Source: Gammaproteobacteria bacterium (lineage in GTDB: Bacteria > Pseudomonadota > Gammaproteobacteria > HK1). Taken from it: a DNA stretch of 64,000 nt. The notes below the pieces were generated by a model. It had not been told where the DNA came from. It did not search any database and was given only the letters and a program-made list of their open reading frames with translations. Each line of letters begins with the position of its first letter. The first letter of the stretch is position 1. A program made the translations under genes and the position numbers. The DNA lies in assembly GCA_012103455.1 (NCBI GenBank), contig WLWT01000002.1:930001-994000 (forward strand), read 5' to 3'. Shown piece after piece: positions 25,391-33,759 of this stretch.

Positions 25391-28104
25391 CAGCCTGCCT
25401 CCTTCTGATCCAGCCGCGAGGCCTGTTGGTCGGCGGCGCGTAGCAGAGTTTCCCACCAAGCCAGTCCCCAAGGCCCCCAGCGACGTTGCAGGCGCGCGAA
25501 GCGCTTGGCGACTGCCCCTGCTTGCTGCTCGAGCAATGACGGCGGCGCATGGTCGCAGCCGCGCGTACTGATGGTCGGACGGGCGTTGCCGTGGTGCGCG
25601 GCGATCAAATGCAGCACCAGATCCCGATCTGCCTCGTTCAGGTCGTCGATGCGATCGCCCAAGTAGTGCAGCGAGCCAAACTCATGACGATAACCATCGA
25701 GCATGTGAACATTCACCGGCCCGGTGGTTTTCGCGTAGGTCGTGCCATCTCGCGGTGCATTGAAGGCGTTCTGCCAACGATCTGCCTGTTTCCCTTCGTC
25801 ATGCAGGCGTGCGGCGCGTTGCAAAATCGCCGCGTAGCGCTCAGGCAAGCCTAGACCTTCCGCGAGCAACCCGGCCTGGCGCTCAGCCCGGTTCTGATGC
25901 TCTTTCAGGCTCTGGTTGTGTGTTGCAAGGGCGCGCGCTTCCTCGGTCGATTGGCTGTGGCGGAGTTTGTACACATCGAGTGATTCGACGACATCGCCAT
26001 CCGCATTTCGCTTCAAGACGCAGCGATAGACCGCCTGCCAGCCGCTTGGGGGTGTCCAGTCTTCGCCTTGCGGACCTTTCTGAACCCGCCATGTCGGTGC
26101 CCGTTCGGAATCCAACGGCTGTCTGTCGGCCAACCACGTTTTGGCCAACCACTCAGGCCCGCCATCCTGTTTGGCTGCAAGCATTCCTTCCGCGCTCAGC
26201 CCACCGATCCGGGCATCCACAACCAGTGTTTTATCAATGAGTTCCCGTTCAAGGCGTTTTTTGTCGAAATCGTTAAGCGCCTGCAGGCTGTAGGTTTTGA
26301 CCCGATCACCGGCACTGCTCAACGTCATTGCGACGATCTCGCCAGCAGAGAGGATTTCACGTTCCGGATCCGTGGGTGCGTCCTCGCGCTTTTTACGATT
26401 CACCAAAGCTTTGTGGAGCTTTTTCGCTCTCGTGCTCAACCATTGCGTGGCTCTAAACGTCTCGGTCTCCAGCTTTTCCAGAACATGCGCGGGTGCCGCT
26501 TCAAAATAGTCGGTCACGTCGCGTTCCCAGCGGCGAGCTTTCTCAGCTTCGTCCGGCACCGGCAGATGCGCGCGCCAAACCACTGCGGTCTGGGGATCGT
26601 CGTTCGTCCAGCCACGTAACCAGGGCGCCACCTCAGGCCTACCGGTATGTTGTGGCAACGAGGTCATTGCCCAGGCATCAAGCAACGGCCGGGTCAATGC
26701 AGGCCGCCACGGCGTCGGTGTTGAAGCCTCGCTGATGATTTGAACTAAATCGTCATCTACATTCTGCTTCAGGGTCCGCAACGCGTCCGGGCTGGCATCG
26801 CAACCTTCTTCCAAGGTCGGGAGTGTTGCCAGTAGCGCACGAACCTGCCGCATCATCAGCGTCTCCCGCCGCTTCTCGACATCCGTGAACTTCAGATTCG
26901 GCAGGCCTGCATCGAACACAAATATCCGCGCATCGCCATCGCCACGCCGGTTCACCCGCCCCAGGCGTTGCACGATACGATCCCAGGCGACCAGATCGCA
27001 GATCATGTGATCGGCGTCCATGTCCACGCCCACTTCACCCGCCGAAGTGGCAACCAGAAAACGCGCACCCTGCGCCGTGTTTTTTCCGTCGATGAAGCCC
27101 ATCGACTCCAAGCGGTTTTCCGCAGCGCGACGTTCGTAACCTCGCCGCCCGCCGACCAACAGCTCGACATCCGGTTGATGCTCGGGGCCGGCGGTATCGA
27201 TCTTTTTTTGCAATGCCGCCCGTACCGCCTCCGCATCCTTGCGGACATCGCAGAAAACCAGATAGCGCGCCGCTGATTTGGCCGAATCCGACAAGGCCCA
27301 GGCCTTATCCACCAGTGTCTGCACCAACTCGCCGCGGTTGCATTCCGCCAACACCAGGGTCTTCTTGGCGTTCAATCGCTGGCGGGTGATCCGGGCGGCC
27401 GGGTTATCGCCACTGAAGTCCGCCTCCTGCAAAGCGAATAACACACCGTCGTTGGCACGCCCCGTCGCGGAAAGCGACAGCAAACGCAAGCGCGGGATCA
27501 GCGCGCGGTCGTCAGCGCGCTTGGCTCCGAGGGCACCAGCTTGCCGTTGTTCGATACTCGACAGCAGGCGCTCGAATGGCGGCAGCAGATGCGCCTCGTC
27601 CAGAACAACCAAGGTGTCTGCGCCCAACATAGCAGCGTGATAGGGGCGCATTTTGCGCGACACCCCATACCCCTCGAACAACAAGCGTGAACCGATCATG
27701 TCCACGGTGCCAACGACAATGGCGGGCCTGGCAGGATCATCCAGCCACTCCCGATTATCGGCGTGCTGACCGCGCAAGGTGGAAATCGGCAACTGCCCGC
27801 CATCCGGCAACGCCGCCATTTCCCGAAGCTGTTCAACGAAGCGGGTCGCCTGATCAACAACGGCACGCCGATCGACAACGTAGATCAGACGACGTGGCAC
27901 CGCCAAGCCGGCGCGGATCGCGATCAACCAGAGCGCCACCACGGCGGTTTTGCCCAAGCCGGTTGGGATATCGACGCTGTCGGGAATTTGCTGACGCTCG
28001 AAAAATTCGAAGTACAGCCGCGTCTGCCATGGCAATGGGGCAAACGAGGTCAGCGACTCGAATTTCTCTTCAAAATCCTCTCGATTCATCATCTGTTCCT
28101 TCAA
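25390..28104 (-). CDS. cas3: CRISPR helicase-nuclease Cas3, helicase-HD order
   Basis: A 904-residue protein. The helicase comes first: IPTGLGKTA (Walker A, about residue 46), VVLDEAHLLPP (about 168), and QRLGRVNRRGD (motif VI, about 405). The HD nuclease is at the C-terminus: ARLHDEGKQADRW near 770, HEFGSLHYL, and LIAAHHGNARP near 835. Helicase before HD is the order of type I-U/I-G Cas3, reversed from most type I systems. It unwinds and degrades target DNA. Start may also be the Met at 28092 or 28089. All key residues looked for are present, so interference may still work if crRNAs are supplied. Confidence 0.92.
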   Translation of the reverse strand: MKEQMMNREDFEEKFESLTSFAPLPWQTRLYFEFFERQQIPDSVDIPTGLGKTAVVALWLIAIRAGLAVPRRLIYVVDRRAVVDQATRFVEQLREMAALPDGGQLPISTLRGQHADNREWLDDPARPAIVVGTVDMIGSRLLFEGYGVSRKMRPYHAAMLGADTLVVLDEAHLLPPFERLLSSIEQRQAGALGAKRADDRALIPRLRLLSLSATGRANDGVLFALQEADFSGDNPAARITRQRLNAKKTLVLAECNRGELVQTLVDKAWALSDSAKSAARYLVFCDVRKDAEAVRAALQKKIDTAGPEHQPDVELLVGGRRGYERRAAENRLESMGFIDGKNTAQGARFLVATSAGEVGVDMDADHMICDLVAWDRIVQRLGRVNRRGDGDARIFVFDAGLPNLKFTDVEKRRETLMMRQVRALLATLPTLEEGCDASPDALRTLKQNVDDDLVQIISEASTPTPWRPALTRPLLDAWAMTSLPQHTGRPEVAPWLRGWTNDDPQTAVVWRAHLPVPDEAEKARRWERDVTDYFEAAPAHVLEKLETETFRATQWLSTRAKKLHKALVNRKKREDAPTDPEREILSAGEIVAMTLSSAGDRVKTYSLQALNDFDKKRLERELIDKTLVVDARIGGLSAEGMLAAKQDGGPEWLAKTWLADRQPLDSERAPTWRVQKGPQGEDWTPPSGWQAVYRCVLKRNADGDVVESLDVYKLRHSQSTEEARALATHNQSLKEHQNRAERQAGLLAEGLGLPERYAAILQRAARLHDEGKQADRWQNAFNAPRDGTTYAKTTGPVNVHMLDGYRHEFGSLHYLGDRIDDLNEADRDLVLHLIAAHHGNARPTISTRGCDHAPPSLLEQQAGAVAKRFARLQRRWGPWGLAWWETLLRAADQQASRLDQKEAG

Positions 28105-28258
28105 TTACCCGGGCTCTCAGAATCCGTTCCAGCATTTCCAAATCGACTAGCAGACCTTCAACAGTCATGCGATTAACCTTTTTGCAAGGGATGTTCAGCC
28201 AACGTCTTCCGAACAACTCGGACGATGACCGTGGCTTCTCAGGTGATGGTGGCCCGGT

Positions 28259-28831
28259 TCATGCCCCCGCGCCCGGCAATGACGCAATCAATAGCTCGGG
28301 CGTATAAATCGTCAGTTCTGAACGACTGAAATCACGATCTCGGGTAACAATGCCTTCTGCACGAAGCGCGATGGCTGCCTCATGCAACACGGCATCCTCG
28401 AAGTCCTTCTACTCAAGGACACCTCTAACAATGCACTTTTTCCGCGCTTGCGGCGTCAGCTCCGTGCTCCAATCCTCAGGTATGACCTATACACCGCGGT
28501 TGTGCGCGCGGTGCTTCCTTGCACTCACGAAAAAATGACTATTTTTAGAGGTGCCCTCAAGTACGAATGCACGATCGATGATGGCCTGATCGACCGGTGC
28601 CACACTAATCAATCGATGTAACTCCCTGACCACTGCCTGCGCTTCGACCTCGGTCAGTCCTGACGACGGCTTGCGATGCACGTAAATGAGGTCGTCCCAT
28701 GAAGAGGCGCTGAGGAAGGCCTGCACTCGCTTCTGTTCGATCAACGCGAACAAGGCACTAGCCTGCTTCGCAAACGACTCCCGATCCGTGAGGTAATCCA
28801 GCACCACATCGTTATCAATCAAGAGTTTCAT
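28259..28831 (-). pseudogene. PIN-domain toxin gene split by a MITE
   Basis: The N-terminal half (MKLLIDNDVVLDYLTDRESF, from 28831) runs to AFVLE at the mobile element. The C-terminal half resumes beyond the element as KDFEDAVLHEAAIALRAEG, then IVTRDRDF and a TGA at 28259. Together they make a complete PIN protein of about 140 residues with N-terminal Asp and C-terminal D-F-E-D-A motif. Removing the element and one TCAA copy restores the frame, with a TAG where a Trp codon (TGG) would be expected. The gene is dead as a toxin. It lies downstream of an antitoxin-type gene. Confidence 0.87.
28417..28556. mobile_element. MITE-like element, copy 3 (140 bp), inside a PIN toxin gene
   Basis: Same family as the element at 3063 and in the same orientation. 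It is flanked by a perfect 4-bp duplication TCAA (28413-28416 and 28557-28560). The inverted ends are GGACACCTCTAA and GGGCACCTCTAA. Confidence 0.92.
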
Positions 28832-29036
28832 GCCTGCCAACCAGGTTCGTTTCGGCGGTGGCGAACGGAAGAATGAGATCTCTGCGGGATGATGAACCCC
28901 AAAATTTTCTTCAATGAGGCCATTCGCCGCCTGAGCTTGCGAAGCCAGCTCAGGAAAACCGTAGCTGTCAAGGAAAAAACGTCACATGACTGCTCCGTGA
29001 CTTAAACTTAAATCCGAAATATCGCCACGGAGTCAT
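28832..29036 (-). pseudogene. Degraded small reading frame between antitoxin and PIN toxin
   Basis: An ATG at 29036 overlaps the antitoxin stop (ATGA) and opens MTPWRYFGFKFKSRSSHVTFF, which stops at once. One base away, at an A6 run (28974-28979), the frame continues as LDSYGFPELASQAQAANGLI and on through HPAEISFFRSP into the PIN gene without a stop. A single-base insertion in the run would explain this. I do not recognise the protein. It could be a short third gene of the toxin-antitoxin locus or an N-terminal extension of the PIN protein. Confidence 0.45.
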
Positions 29037-29269
29037 TCGTACTTCTTCGCTAGGTACTCGATGTAGTCGTCATGATCCGTCCCTACGCCCTTGATAACCC
29101 CGCGCAAAGCCCGCACTCGTGCCGATGGCTCCAGCTTTGTCCCGGTTTCCGGGAGCACATTAAAGAAACTGGCAACCAACGACGAAACCGAGGTGTCTTT
29201 GTCGCGCGCGTAAGCCTTGGCCCGGTCGATCAGGTCTTTATCGATGCGCAGTGTGAGTTTGTCGTTCAT
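29033..29269 (-). CDS. Ribbon-helix-helix antitoxin, DUF6364-like
   Basis: A 78-residue protein with KLTLRIDKDLIDRAKAYARD at the N-terminus, then TSVSSLVASFF, the ribbon-helix-helix pattern of DUF6364 antitoxins that usually precede PIN toxins. The tail (DDYIEYLAKKYE) is acidic. The gene looks intact although its toxin is interrupted. A 6-bp inverted repeat 36 bp upstream could be its operator. Confidence 0.82.
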   Translation of the reverse strand: MNDKLTLRIDKDLIDRAKAYARDKDTSVSSLVASFFNVLPETGTKLEPSARVRALRGVIKGVGTDHDDYIEYLAKKYE

Positions 29270-29304
29270 CTAGTCACTCCTGAGAAACGCTTGCGACGTA
29301 CCAA

Positions 29305-29321
29305 GCACACATCAAGTGTGC
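29305..29321 (-). promoter_or_regulatory. Palindromic operator candidate of the antitoxin gene
   Basis: GCACAC and GTGTGC form a perfect 6-bp inverted repeat around a 5-bp centre, upstream of the DUF6364-like antitoxin. Ribbon-helix-helix antitoxins commonly bind such sites. Confidence 0.45.
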
Positions 29322-29412
29322 GTCACAAAGACCGTATTTTCCCCTGACTCAAACCACCATCCCCATCTCAATCCGTAGCTTTTCGTTGCGCTCCGCGCGC
29401 GGGCGTTTCAAG

Positions 29413-29681
29413 ATGAGATCGCGGCTCGAGATCGCCTGTCCGAACACCGTAAACAGCGGTGCCACGAGTCCGATAACCACCGTGAGCAAACTCAGCAGCA
29501 TGATCCGCATCACCATGGCGAGTCCCAAGCCTATGCGGCGAACCCGCTCTCGCTGCGCCTGCGGCAGCTTATCGGCCAGGATGGAGATAAACACGATGTT
29601 GTCGATGCCTAGCACCAGTTCAAGCACCGTCAAAGTGGCGAATGCGATCCATGCATCTGGACTCATCACAAGTTCGAGCAT
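29413..29681 (-). pseudogene. Truncated second copy of terC (5' part)
   Basis: This piece matches the first 90 or so codons of terC (19271-20035) very closely; the protein differs only at residues 5, 15, 61 and 68, all conservative. The match breaks off after SRDLIL and the frame continues into unrelated sequence to 29349. It keeps a native-looking leader with AGAGG before the ATG, which the intact copy has lost to a mobile element. Confidence 0.92.
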
Positions 29682-30003
29682 AGGTGTAGCCTCTGCTTTG
29701 CCCGTTTACCGCGGCGCGTCTGGCGGATTGGGCTGAGCGGAAGAGTCTCCCGGCCAATTTCCAAGTGACGGGTTAAACTTATCTCTACATTTCGTTACAA
29801 GTGTCTACTGCGGTCACACTGCGCCCGGTTAAGTTGCCGTTCAATATGAACTTCCACAAATACACGGAGTAATGAGGGGTGGTACCGCGCCGGACTGTGC
29901 GCAGCGGGCTTGTGTGCGGCGATGCGATAGAATTCGAGTCAGCACGAACTGACCCATACATCCGCAAAGCATTTATCCGTAAAACACTGGTTTTTCCGCG
30001 GGC
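29682..30003. other. Spacer between terC fragment and rpoN
   Basis: This 322-bp spacer has no gene. It should hold the rpoN promoter, but I see no convincing -35/-10 pair. It contains GGGTGGTACCGCG (29877-29889), identical to the conserved T-box antiterminator motif. The rest of a T-box leader is not visible. Confidence 0.5.
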
Positions 30004-31404
30004 ATGAAGCAATCTTTGCAACTTCGACTGGGCCAGCAACTGGCGATGACGCCGCAATTGCAGCAAGCTATTCGCTTGTTACAGTTGTCTACGTTGGAGC
30101 TACACATGGAAGTCCAGCAGGCGCTGGACTCCAATATGATGCTCGAGACAGCGGAAGAGGATCTCAGCGATGCCGCCGAGATTGAAATCGTTGAGCCCCT
30201 GGACGTTCCAGCCGAACTCGACGTCGATTCGCAATGGGACGACATCTACGACTCGGTGCCGGGCGCGCCCGTTGGCGAGGCTTCAACCGATTTCGAGGGG
30301 TTGCAGGGAGCGGCGGAAACGCTCTCCAATCACCTGTATTGGCAACTGGGGCTGGCACGCTTTTCCGATCGGGACCGAGTCATCGCCGCTGCCATCATCG
30401 ACTCGATTGACGATGATGGCTACCTGACGGCCGGCTTGGAAGAGCTGCGCGACGGCCTCGCCAACACCCTCGAAGAGCTGGAAGAAGATGAGATGGCCGC
30501 CGTTTTGCGCCAAGTGCAGAATTTCGACCCTGTGGGTGTTGCGGCCCGTGATCTGCGTGAATGTCTGCTCATCCAGCTACGCTTGTTGGATGAGGACACA
30601 CCGTGGCGCGATGAGGCTATTCAACTGGTTGATATCGCTCTGGATGCTCTGGGTTCCAAGGATTTCAACCAACTGATGCGTACACTGGGACTCACCCGGG
30701 AAGAGTTGCACGCGGCTTTGTTACTCGTTCAGCGCATGAATCCAAGACCGGGGGCGGTTTCTCATCCGGCACCGGCTGAATACGTCATCCCCGATGTCGT
30801 GGTATCCAAACGCAAGAGCAGATGGGTGGTTGAGCTAAACCCGGAGGCGATGCCTAGGGTGCGGGTCAACCCGACCTACGCGAGCTTCGTACGCCGGGCT
30901 GACAATAGCCCGGACAATGCGTCCATGCGCAATCATCTGCAAGAGGCGCGATGGTTTATCAAGAGCCTGCAAAGCCGCGCCGAGACGCTGTTGAGAGTGG
31001 CCCAATGCATCGTTCAGCGGCAGGAGGACTTCTTCGAATATGGTGAAGAGTCGATGAAAGCCATGGTGTTGCACGACGTCGCCGAGGCAGTGGACATGCA
31101 TGAATCCACTATCTCTCGCGTGACCACGCAGAAATATATGCTCACGCCACGGGGGCTTTACGAGTTCAAGTACTTCTTTTCAAGCCACGTGGGTACCGAG
31201 GGCGGCGGCGAGGTGTCTTCCACTGCTATACGCGCGCTGCTGAAGAAGCTGATCGCAGCGGAGAATCCGACCAAACCCTTAAGCGACAACAAACTCGCCT
31301 CGATCCTTAAAGAACAAGGGATCAATGTCGCCCGCCGGACGGTGGCCAAGTACCGTGAGTCCATGTCCATTCCGTCCTCCAGTGACAGGAAGCAGTTGAT
31401 TTGA
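30004..31404 (+). CDS. rpoN: RNA polymerase sigma-54 factor
   Basis: A 466-residue sigma-54. Region I is present (LRLGQQLAMTPQLQQAIRLL, positions 8-27), then an acidic region II (about 50-110), the core-binding domain, a helix-turn-helix (about 350-385) and the C-terminal RpoN box ARRTVAKYRESM (about 445). Length is close to the usual 477. It is followed by hpf, ptsN and rapZ, the standard rpoN cluster. An 86-bp internal fragment is duplicated at 20.2 kb. Confidence 0.97.
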   Translation: MKQSLQLRLGQQLAMTPQLQQAIRLLQLSTLELHMEVQQALDSNMMLETAEEDLSDAAEIEIVEPLDVPAELDVDSQWDDIYDSVPGAPVGEASTDFEGLQGAAETLSNHLYWQLGLARFSDRDRVIAAAIIDSIDDDGYLTAGLEELRDGLANTLEELEEDEMAAVLRQVQNFDPVGVAARDLRECLLIQLRLLDEDTPWRDEAIQLVDIALDALGSKDFNQLMRTLGLTREELHAALLLVQRMNPRPGAVSHPAPAEYVIPDVVVSKRKSRWVVELNPEAMPRVRVNPTYASFVRRADNSPDNASMRNHLQEARWFIKSLQSRAETLLRVAQCIVQRQEDFFEYGEESMKAMVLHDVAEAVDMHESTISRVTTQKYMLTPRGLYEFKYFFSSHVGTEGGGEVSSTAIRALLKKLIAAENPTKPLSDNKLASILKEQGINVARRTVAKYRESMSIPSSSDRKQLI

Positions 31405-31575
31405 GCTAAGGATATGGAAAATTCAAGGCCCCTCTCATCGCGTTGGCGCAGCAAATGGGATGATTACTCGGTCCAAGCCATTAGGCGCCAAAGCACTCTT
31501 GAACATCGCGGATCAGGTGTCCAACGCTTCGCCCTCAAAGCGGAGCTTATTCCACCTCTATGAGGAGAACCCTCT

Positions 31576-31902
31576 ATGCAGATCGACGTAACAGGCCAAC
31601 ATGTGTCACTGACCAACTCTTTGCGCGACTATGTCCACACTAAGTTGCGCCGGCTGGAACGTCATTTCGACCATATCACCAGCGCCCATGTGGTGCTTTC
31701 CATTGAAAAACAGCGCCAACGCGTTGATGCCACCTTGAACGTCGCCGGCGCCAAGCTGGTGGCGAACGCCGTGAGCGAAAGTATGTATGCCGCCATTGAT
31801 GGGTTGGCTGACAAGTTGGATGCCCAGATCAAACGGCACAAAGAAAAACTCACCGATCACCACCGCTCGAATGGGGGCCTAAAGGCGCTGGACGTCTCCT
31901 AG
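31576..31902 (+). CDS. hpf: Ribosome hibernation promoting factor, short form
   Basis: A 108-residue S30AE-domain protein starting MQIDVTGQHVSLTNSLRDYV with the basic helix LRRLERHF and C-terminal DKLDAQIKRHKEKL. It binds the 30S subunit and helps form inactive 100S ribosomes in stationary phase. GAGGAGA lies just before the start. Its position after rpoN is canonical. Confidence 0.93.
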   Translation: MQIDVTGQHVSLTNSLRDYVHTKLRRLERHFDHITSAHVVLSIEKQRQRVDATLNVAGAKLVANAVSESMYAAIDGLADKLDAQIKRHKEKLTDHHRSNGGLKALDVS

Positions 31903-32002
31903 CCGCCAGCCCATGCTCGGCAACGCGCGGTGAATTAGCACTCTCGCGTTTACTGTTGCACAATTCGCCACCGCGCAGCTCGGTGGCGCGGCTGGCACCT
32001 TA

Positions 32003-32339
32003 GGGCCTGTTCACACACCAACCTCGTTGCCCCTGTTGTGGCTTAGATAGCGCCAATCAGGCGGCGTGAGGCGTGTAGTGTAAGCGCCATGTTGATAAAC
32101 GCCATGTTGATAAACGCCATGCTGGATAAACGCCATGCTGGATAAACGAGTGACAAATAAACGATGCGCAACGCCGGGTGGCGCTATTTGAGCCACGACC
32201 CGTAGGGCTGGGGCCATTTTTCCGCCCAGCGGCAGCATTATCGGGTGCTTATGTAGAATGACTACAGGGCGCACCCGGTGCCTTGCTGGACGAAAAAATG
32301 GCCGTCAGCAGGGGCGGCGAAATTAGTGTGAACAGGCCC
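32003..32339. mobile_element. Non-coding 337-bp element with perfect 14-bp inverted ends
   Basis: GGGCCTGTTCACAC at 32003-32016 is repeated exactly in inverse at 32326-32339. The interval holds no credible gene (the longest frame is 87 residues and mostly repeat), but it contains four tandem 15-16 bp units. The ends differ from those of the 140-bp family, so this is a second small-element type. A target duplication is not clear. It accounts for most of the 461-bp gap between hpf and ptsN. A 7-bp hairpin (GCCACCG/CGGTGGC, 31967-31987) lies just outside. Confidence 0.72.
32085..32146. repeat. Four tandem 15-16 bp units
   Basis: CGCCATGTTGATAAA occurs twice, then CGCCATGCTGGATAAA twice, head to tail. 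The one-base length difference and shared changes suggest two rounds of duplication. Confidence 0.92.
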
Positions 32340-32363
32340 CATATGCCGAGGAGCTTGGTAGTC

Positions 32364-32825
32364 ATGTCGATTGCTCAGATTGTCGAGAAGGACCGGCTGC
32401 AAATCGATGCCGAGGCGTCCAGCAAGAAACGCGCGCTCGAACGGTTGAGTGAACTGATGGCAACGGGTGTTGCGGATACCAGCGCCGGCAAAGTCTTCGA
32501 TTCTTTACTGGTCCGTGAGCGGCTTGGCAGCACCGGCTTCGGTAATGGTGTGGCGATTCCGCACGCACGGCATCCGGGTGCCACCAGCGCAGTGGGTGCA
32601 TTCATGCGCCTGGCCGCACCGGTTGATTTCGATGCGATGGACAGCGAGCCGGTGGATTTGGTCTTTGGACTGCTGGTACCGGAGGAATCGACGCAAGAGC
32701 ACGTCGAGTTGTTGGGGGAATTGGCTGAGCTGTTTGAGGACAAGACGCTGCGCGAGAGCTTGCGTAATGCAAGCGACACGGACGAAGTTTTTACCCTGCT
32801 CACCTCAGCCGCCCCGCACACATGA
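32364..32825 (+). CDS. ptsN: Nitrogen PTS enzyme IIA
   Basis: A 153-residue EIIA-Ntr protein started at ATG 32364, with a GAGGAG ribosome site about 11 bp before. The phosphorylated His is in GVAIPHARHP near residue 72, and VDLVFGLLVPEESTQEHVELL near 105 is typical. It takes phosphate from NPr and regulates potassium and nitrogen balance. Longer starts extend into the inverted-repeat element upstream. No ptsH (NPr) follows rapZ here. Confidence 0.94.
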   Translation: MSIAQIVEKDRLQIDAEASSKKRALERLSELMATGVADTSAGKVFDSLLVRERLGSTGFGNGVAIPHARHPGATSAVGAFMRLAAPVDFDAMDSEPVDLVFGLLVPEESTQEHVELLGELAELFEDKTLRESLRNASDTDEVFTLLTSAAPHT

Positions 32826-32862
32826 ACACCGGCTGCATAGCGGGCACTTGAGCAGCAGGCAC

Positions 32863-33744
32863 GTGAACACCGAGCACTCGAGCACATGCGCAACAAACGG
32901 CTTGGTTGTCATCAGTGGACTGTCCGGCGCTGGCAAGAGCGTAGCCATGGCGGCGTTGGAGGATCTGGGGTATTACTGTGTCGATAATCTGCCGATCAGC
33001 TTGCTCTCCACTTTCATCGACGAGTTGGGCGGGGAGGTGGCGGCAACCGCGGTTAGTCTGGATGCGCGCAATTTACGCGACGCCTCGAGTGGCCCACCGC
33101 TACTCATCGATGCGCTGCGGCAACGAGGTCTTGTAAGGCAGATCTTTTTCCTTGAGGCCATGGATGAAGTCCTGCTAAAGCGGTTCAGCGAGACCCGCCG
33201 CCGCCATCCCCTGAGCGGTCAAGATCACACGCTCGCCGAAGCCCTCACCCTAGAGCGTGACTTGTTGGCGAGTATCCGGGAGCGTGCCGATACCATCATC
33301 GACACGACTCTCATCAATCTCCATCAGCTTGGCGATCTGGTGAGAATGCGCTTGCAGCAGCGCGCTGCGGGAAAGCTCGCTTTGTTGTTTGAATCTTTCG
33401 GTTTCAAACACGGGATTCCGCCGGCGGCCGATCTGGTGTTCGATGCGCGATGTCTGCCCAATCCGTATTGGCAACCGTCCTTGAGAACACTGACGGGGCG
33501 CGATGCACCGGTGGGTAGATACTTGGATGAGCAGCCGGTCTTCGGTGAGTTTGTGGCCGACATCATCGGCCTGTTGGAACGTTGGATCCCCCGCTTCGAA
33601 GGCGATCACCGCGCTTATCTTACTGTCACCATCGGCTGTACCGGAGGACAACACCGCTCGGTTTACGCGGTGGAGCGGTTAGCGGACCACTTTCGCCAAC
33701 TCGGCGGCGAAGTGCTATCGCGGCACCGGGAGTTACACGTTTAA
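32863..33744 (+). CDS. rapZ: RNase adapter protein RapZ
   Basis: A protein of about 293 residues with Walker A SGLSGAGKSVAM close to the N-terminus, the DLGYYCVDNLP motif, FDARCLPNPYW near 190 and IGCTGGQHRSVY near 255, all RapZ hallmarks. It controls small-RNA-dependent glucosamine synthesis and binds nucleotide. The start is uncertain: GTG 32863 gives about 11 residues before the conserved beginning. A much longer open frame running upstream through ptsN is not the gene. Confidence 0.93.
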   Translation: MNTEHSSTCATNGLVVISGLSGAGKSVAMAALEDLGYYCVDNLPISLLSTFIDELGGEVAATAVSLDARNLRDASSGPPLLIDALRQRGLVRQIFFLEAMDEVLLKRFSETRRRHPLSGQDHTLAEALTLERDLLASIRERADTIIDTTLINLHQLGDLVRMRLQQRAAGKLALLFESFGFKHGIPPAADLVFDARCLPNPYWQPSLRTLTGRDAPVGRYLDEQPVFGEFVADIIGLLERWIPRFEGDHRAYLTVTIGCTGGQHRSVYAVERLADHFRQLGGEVLSRHRELHV

Positions 33745-33759
33745 GTGCTGCTCTTTTCC

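Noticed and set aside
28350..28538. Small reading frame inside the 140-bp elements (starts with Met-His-Phe-Phe)
   Set aside because: It is not conserved in reading frame across the five copies and has no ribosome site or family match; it is a by-product of the element sequence.
31967..31987. 7-bp hairpin after hpf considered as a terminator
   Set aside because: The stem is perfect but no T-run follows, so intrinsic termination is not supported.
32467..33744. 425-residue frame starting inside ptsN
   Set aside because: Its first 132 residues lie out of frame over ptsN; the RapZ homology starts near 32863.
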